Part shown: positions 60,025 to 64,000 of the stretch, piece after piece
Layout: every line of letters begins with the position of its first letter
Position numbering within the stretch: the first letter of the stretch is position 1
Source: DSXH01 sp964532065
GTDB lineage: Bacteria; Bacteroidota; Ignavibacteria; Ignavibacteriales; Melioribacteraceae
Length of the DNA: 64,000 bases
Direction of reading: 5' to 3'
Assembly (NCBI GenBank): GCA_964532065.1
Contig: CAZHHG010000007.1
Span: forward strand, 13,103 to 77,102
Program-made: the position numbers and the translations under genes
The notes under the pieces: model-generated
Seen by the model: only the letters and a program-made list of their open reading frames with translations
What the model was told of the DNA's origin: nothing
Databases searched by the model: none

Positions 60025-61317
60025 ATGAATTTAATCGGCATTACAATAAATCATAACACTTCACCTATCGAAATCCGTGAAGCTCTCCATCTAAACAGGA
60101 ACGAAATTATTGAATTAATTCCCCTGCTTAATAAGGTTCTGTCGGAGGGTGTTGTTATTTCCACCTGCAACAGGACCGAAATATTCGGATTGCCGACCAG
60201 CTATTCATTAAGTACAAGCTCCATCATAGAAACTCTTTTAATCTTTAAACCCGTAACAGGAATTAAACCTGAATATTTCGGCAGATACTTTTCCTGCGGG
60301 GCTGTGAAGCATCTATTCAATGTGGCTTCCGGAATAGATTCCCTAATAATCGGAGACAGCCAGATACTCGGACAGGTTAAGGATTCATTCGAAATCTCGG
60401 AAGATCTTGCGTTTTCGGGCCCTGTACTGCATCGACTCTTCGATACGGCAATTAAAGTAGGCAAGCGCACCATCAAAGAAACCGGGATCGGCGAAGGGGC
60501 TGTAACAGTAAGCTATGCCGCTGTGCAGGTAGTCGAAAAAATATTCGCGGGACTTGAAAAAAAGACGGCACTGGTTATAGGCGCCGGTGAGACGGGCGAG
60601 CTGGCTGCTATTAATCTAAGGGATAAGGGAATCGGCAGAATTTCGATTTCAAACAGAACTCTGGAAAGAGCCCAAACTCTGGCGGAAAAAGTTAGAGGCG
60701 AAATAATTCCGTTTGAGAGCCTGAATAATCAGCTCCATAATTTCGATATTATTATCAGTGCGACAAGTTCCGACAATTATATAATCTCCTACAACGAGAT
60801 TGAATCTGCAGTAAAGAGACGGAAAGGCGCACCAGTTGTTCTTATGGACATTGCTATTCCGCGCGATATCGATCCCGATGTTCGGAAGATCGATAACGTT
60901 TTCTATCACGACATGGATTCCCTAAAAATTATCGTTGAGCAGAATCTTCAAAAAAGAAGAAATGAGATTCCTGCTGTTGAAAAAATTATTATGGAAGAAA
61001 TGGTCGGATTCTTCGGCTGGTACAATACACTGGAAGTAGTACCTACAATCAAATCGCTCAGGAATTTTTTCGATGAAATCCGGTCCGATGAACTGGAAAA
61101 GTTAAAACATAAAATCAGCGAAGAGGATTTTGCAAAGATTGAGGATATGACCCGCAGAATGATGGGGAGAATTCTTCATAATCCTACTGTTAAATTACGC
61201 GAACTGGCTGAATCCGGAAACAATATTCAAAAGGTTACGACCAACTCAATAATTCTAAAAGAGCTTTTCAATCTGGACTCATCTCAAAGCGAAGGAAAAG
61301 AAATTGAAAAAGAATAA
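60025..61317 (+). CDS. hemA: Glutamyl-tRNA reductase
   Basis: 430 residues from ATG 60025, where the family start LIGITINHNTSPIEIREAL aligns; TTG 60007 would add six residues. Catalytic Cys lies in VVISTCNRTEIFGLP (near 47). The specificity region VASGIDSLIIGDSQILGQVK, the NADPH-binding LVIGAGETGELAA and the C-terminal dimerisation helix are all present. It makes glutamate-1-semialdehyde from Glu-tRNA(Glu), the committed step of C5 haem synthesis. Overlaps hemC by 14 bp. Confidence 0.95.
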   Translation: MNLIGITINHNTSPIEIREALHLNRNEIIELIPLLNKVLSEGVVISTCNRTEIFGLPTSYSLSTSSIIETLLIFKPVTGIKPEYFGRYFSCGAVKHLFNVASGIDSLIIGDSQILGQVKDSFEISEDLAFSGPVLHRLFDTAIKVGKRTIKETGIGEGAVTVSYAAVQVVEKIFAGLEKKTALVIGAGETGELAAINLRDKGIGRISISNRTLERAQTLAEKVRGEIIPFESLNNQLHNFDIIISATSSDNYIISYNEIESAVKRRKGAPVVLMDIAIPRDIDPDVRKIDNVFYHDMDSLKIIVEQNLQKRRNEIPAVEKIIMEEMVGFFGWYNTLEVVPTIKSLRNFFDEIRSDELEKLKHKISEEDFAKIEDMTRRMMGRILHNPTVKLRELAESGNNIQKVTTNSIILKELFNLDSSQSEGKEIEKE

Positions 61318-62248
61318 ACTTATAATCGGATCGCGCGGAAGTGAACTGGCCTTATGGCAGGCTCGCTTCGTTAAAAGAGAGCTTGAAAGAAAAAACAAAA
61401 ACCTCTTGGTTGAAATAAAGATAATAAATACTAAAGGGGATAAGATACTTGATGTGGCGCTCTCCAAGATCGGAGATAAAGGACTCTTTACAAAAGAATT
61501 GGAAAACGAATTGCTGAACGGTTCAATTGATATAGCAGTTCATAGTCTTAAAGATCTTCAGACCGAAATTCCCCAGGGTTTACTCCTTGCAGCCGTTACC
61601 AAACGTCATCCGGTGGAGGATGTACTTATCGCACGGAAAAAAGGAACTACTATCGCTAATCTTAAAGAGAATGCGGTGATAGCTACCGGTTCATTACGAA
61701 GAAGATCGCAGATTCTTCATCTACGTCCCGATTTTAGGATCGAGGAATTGAGAGGAAATGTTCCAACAAGAATCAAAAAATTCCTTGAATCAGGCTGGGA
61801 TGCTATTATACTCGCAAGAGCCGGCGTTGAACGTTTAAAACTGACCAAATATATCTCATCGATCATTGATAAGAACCTTCTCCTTCCGGCAGTTGGACAG
61901 GGTGCTCTCGGTATTGAAATCCGCAAGGATAATCTACTGGCCGCAAAAATGCTTAAAAAGATTCATCACGAAAAAACATTTTTAGCCGTTAGAGCCGAAC
62001 GGGCCTTATTAAAAGCTCTTGAAGGCGGGTGTCAGGTCCCAATAGGAGCTTATGCGCAAGTGAAGTCGGAAAGAATAATTCTTGATGCTGTAGTAGGTTC
62101 CGTTGATGGATCGGTTACTTTCAGGAAAAAAATTGAAGGTAGTATCCGGAATCCGGAAAGAACCGGTATTAAACTCGCAGGACAACTACTGAATGCCGGG
62201 GCTTCGGAAATACTGAGAGAAATATATGACAGGGAAAGAGCTAAGTGA
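61304..62248 (+). CDS. hemC: Hydroxymethylbilane synthase (porphobilinogen deaminase)
   Basis: 314 residues, TTG start overlapping hemA. Motifs: IIGSRGSELALWQARFVKRE, VAVHSLKDLQTEIP, ATGSLRRRSQI and ELRGNVPTRIKKF. The cofactor-holding cysteine is in EGGCQVPIGAYA near residue 242. It links four porphobilinogens into hydroxymethylbilane. Overlaps hemD by 4 bp (GTGA). Confidence 0.95.
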   Translation: MKKNKLIIGSRGSELALWQARFVKRELERKNKNLLVEIKIINTKGDKILDVALSKIGDKGLFTKELENELLNGSIDIAVHSLKDLQTEIPQGLLLAAVTKRHPVEDVLIARKKGTTIANLKENAVIATGSLRRRSQILHLRPDFRIEELRGNVPTRIKKFLESGWDAIILARAGVERLKLTKYISSIIDKNLLLPAVGQGALGIEIRKDNLLAAKMLKKIHHEKTFLAVRAERALLKALEGGCQVPIGAYAQVKSERIILDAVVGSVDGSVTFRKKIEGSIRNPERTGIKLAGQLLNAGASEILREIYDRERAK

Positions 62249-63030
62249 ATTTTATTAAAGGGAAAAGGATTTTAATAACGCGGTCTTCCGAGGAATGCGG
62301 CAACGCATTCAATTCACTCGCAAATTCGGGAGCTGAAATAATCTGTTTTCCTACAATTAAAATAATTCCCTCATACAATTCGCTGGATCTCACAGAATTG
62401 ATATCAAATGCAGCCACTTATGAATACATAATTTTTACGTCGTCGAATGCTGTGGAAGTATTTTCTAATCTTGTTACGGAATATAAACCGGATTTATCGC
62501 GTACCCGGGTTGCCGTTGTTGGAAGCGGTACGGCGGAAACATGCAGATCTCTCGGCGTCTATATTCATATTATGCCGGATGAATTCAGTGCTAAGGGATT
62601 GATCCGGAAGTTCGCGGGAATGGATGTTGCGGGCAAAAAAATTCTGATTCCGGGTTCGGCTATTTCAAGAGATGAACTTAAAAATGGATTAACGGACCTC
62701 GGTGCTGCCGTTGTTAGTCTTCCTATTTATGAAACTCAGATGATTAATAAGAATGAAGTGCCCGAAGAATTATTGAATCATCTCGATATAAAGCCTGATC
62801 TTTTTGTATTTACAAGTCCTTCCTCTTTCCGGGGATTTTGTAATCTGCTGGATTCTACCGACTACCCGAAATATTTTGAAGGAAAAATTATTTGTGCAAT
62901 CGGAACAACTACTGAAGAAGCGATAAGGGATTCCGGATTGGTTGTAAATATAGTGCCTGCTACATTCAACTTAAGAGGAATTGCCGAATCAATTCTTACA
63001 TTCTACCATAATACTCACAATATGGTTTAA
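62245..63030 (+). CDS. hemD: Uroporphyrinogen-III synthase
   Basis: 261 residues, GTG start. Two-domain HemD fold with weak sequence conservation as usual: ILITRSSEECGNAFNSL at the start, YIIFTSSNAVEVF, AVVGSGTAETCRSLG, VSLPIYETQM and FTSPSSFRGF, then CAIGTTTEEAIRDSG. It closes hydroxymethylbilane with inversion of ring D. Position between hemC and hemE confirms it. Confidence 0.9.
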   Translation: MNFIKGKRILITRSSEECGNAFNSLANSGAEIICFPTIKIIPSYNSLDLTELISNAATYEYIIFTSSNAVEVFSNLVTEYKPDLSRTRVAVVGSGTAETCRSLGVYIHIMPDEFSAKGLIRKFAGMDVAGKKILIPGSAISRDELKNGLTDLGAAVVSLPIYETQMINKNEVPEELLNHLDIKPDLFVFTSPSSFRGFCNLLDSTDYPKYFEGKIICAIGTTTEEAIRDSGLVVNIVPATFNLRGIAESILTFYHNTHNMV

Positions 63031-63044
63031 CAGGAGGATTTAAT

Positions 63045-64000
63045 TTGAAGAACGATCTCTTTTTACGAGCCTGTAAACGTCTCCCTGTAGATAGGACTCC
63101 CATCTGGGTAATGCGCCAGGCGGGAAGATATCTCCCCGAATACAGAGCCGTACGGGATAAATATGATTTTTTAACGATGTGTAAAACACCCGAGTTAGCT
63201 GCCGAAGTAACGATTCAACCTGTTGACCTTATCGGCGTTGATGCGGCTATTATTTTTTCAGACATTCTTGTGATACCCGAAGCAATGGGGATGAAACTCG
63301 AAATGATCGAAAGCAAAGGACCTAAACTTTTTGACCCGATCCGGAGTAAAGATCAAATTAATAAATTGAAGAGGATCGATCCCGGCAATGATTTGAAATA
63401 TGTACTCGACGCTCTCGCGCTTACCAAAAAAGAACTCGACGGTAAAGTTCCCCTGATCGGATTTTCGGGTTCTCCCTGGACTTTAATGACTTATATGGTT
63501 GAAGGCGGAGGTTCAAAGAATTTTTCCGAAATAAAAAAGTTTATATATAATCAGCCGGCCGCCGCACATCAGCTGCTGGATCTGATTGCTGATTCTGTCG
63601 CCGAATATCTCTCGGCGAAAATAGAATCGGGTGCAGACGCTGTTCAGATCTTCGATACATGGGGCGGTATACTCTCTCCAAACGATTTTGAAGAATTTTC
63701 ACTTCGGTATATTTCAAAAATAATTTCAATGATCAGAAGAAAAGATCAGCCGGTAATTGTTTTTGCCAAAGGAGTTCATTATAAAATGGAGGAACTCGCT
63801 GATACCGGTGCCGATGTTATCGGTCTTGACTGGACTATGAATCTTAAAGATGTCCGTTCTTCGATCGGCGATAAGGTGGCATTGCAGGGGAACCTGGATC
63901 CCACGGTACTTTATGGACCCGATGAGAAGATAAGAACGGAAGCTTTACGGGTGATGGAGTCTTTCGGTAAAGGGAGCGGACATATTTTCAATCTTGGTCA
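63045..64000 (+). CDS. hemE: Uroporphyrinogen decarboxylase (3' truncated by window end)
   Basis: About 318 residues are present. TTG start at 63045 follows AGGAGG (63033-63038). Family signatures: PVDRTPIWVMRQAGRYLPEY near residue 15, FSDILVIPEAMG, GFSGSPWTLMTYMVEGGGSK, IFDTWGG and the late ALQGNLDPTVL. It removes four carboxyls to give coproporphyrinogen III. The frame is open to the last base, and about 20-30 residues should lie beyond the window. Confidence 0.94.
   Translation, partial: MKNDLFLRACKRLPVDRTPIWVMRQAGRYLPEYRAVRDKYDFLTMCKTPELAAEVTIQPVDLIGVDAAIIFSDILVIPEAMGMKLEMIESKGPKLFDPIRSKDQINKLKRIDPGNDLKYVLDALALTKKELDGKVPLIGFSGSPWTLMTYMVEGGGSKNFSEIKKFIYNQPAAAHQLLDLIADSVAEYLSAKIESGADAVQIFDTWGGILSPNDFEEFSLRYISKIISMIRRKDQPVIVFAKGVHYKMEELADTGADVIGLDWTMNLKDVRSSIGDKVALQGNLDPTVLYGPDEKIRTEALRVMESFGKGSGHIFNLG

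Noticed and set aside
1..64000. tRNA, rRNA, insertion sequences and prophage genes
   Set aside because: No transposase, integrase, phage gene or tRNA-like fold was recognised; intergenic gaps are mostly under 200 bp.

Overview
The window reads as a chromosomal piece of an Ignavibacteria-like bacterium (Bacteroidota/Chlorobi group). The main clues are two secreted propeller proteins ending in a type IX secretion sorting domain with the NYPNPFNPST motif, the short Bacteroidota-type AMP nucleosidase, a DUF2723 membrane protein, frequent TTG starts and an A+T-rich genome. This placement is inference from protein features; no rRNA or tRNA gene was seen.

Left part (1-31.5 kb): mostly ordinary metabolism and envelope genes. 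These are the 3' end of metH; DinB-like proteins; secreted M28 and S15-type hydrolases; an anomeric sugar kinase fused to a RapZ-like domain next to a MurU-like nucleotidyltransferase; YhcH; a periplasmic FKBP; a DUF1028 protein; a membrane polyferredoxin with a Tat-exported DUF362 protein; glycosyltransferases; a DUF2723 protein; a LOG/S1-P1 nuclease/YjbQ operon; a hybrid sensor kinase; PAP2 phosphatase and AMP nucleosidase; EamA and MscS transporters; a TPP enzyme with a cupin; PspC; and a four-domain chorismate mutase-prephenate dehydratase-ACT-DAHP synthase fusion.

Central part (31.7-49.9 kb): a dense multihaem cytochrome locus, the most interesting section. A Tat-exported four-cluster ferredoxin subunit, a NrfD/HybB-type quinone subunit and a 13-haem cytochrome form a CbcTUS/Hmc-like quinol:cytochrome module with no catalytic subunit beside it. 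It is followed without a gap by a sensor kinase that carries c-haem motifs in its periplasmic domain and a zinc-ribbon insertion in its ATPase domain, then by two response regulators whose output domain is a degenerate glycine-cleavage H-protein fold. Next come a CbcL-like 16-haem/cytochrome b protein, a tetrahaem c554-like cytochrome, an outer-membrane barrel, a 14-haem cytochrome and a lipoprotein with CX4CH/CXXCH motifs. A sigma-54 activator with TGAAACA-type sites around it precedes a strong -24/-12 promoter that drives an 11-haem lipoprotein and a double-rhodanese lipoprotein. Together the parts look like an electron route from menaquinol across both membranes (extracellular electron transfer) with its own redox-sensing regulation. 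The window contains about 69 candidate haem c motifs.

Right part (49.9-64 kb): a TPR protein, a propeller-type two-component pair, a lone receiver protein, two tandem type IX-secreted Asp-box propeller proteins, and a haem biosynthesis operon (ccsA/hemX-like, hemA, hemC, hemD, hemE, the last cut by the window end), which fits the high haem demand of the cytochrome locus.
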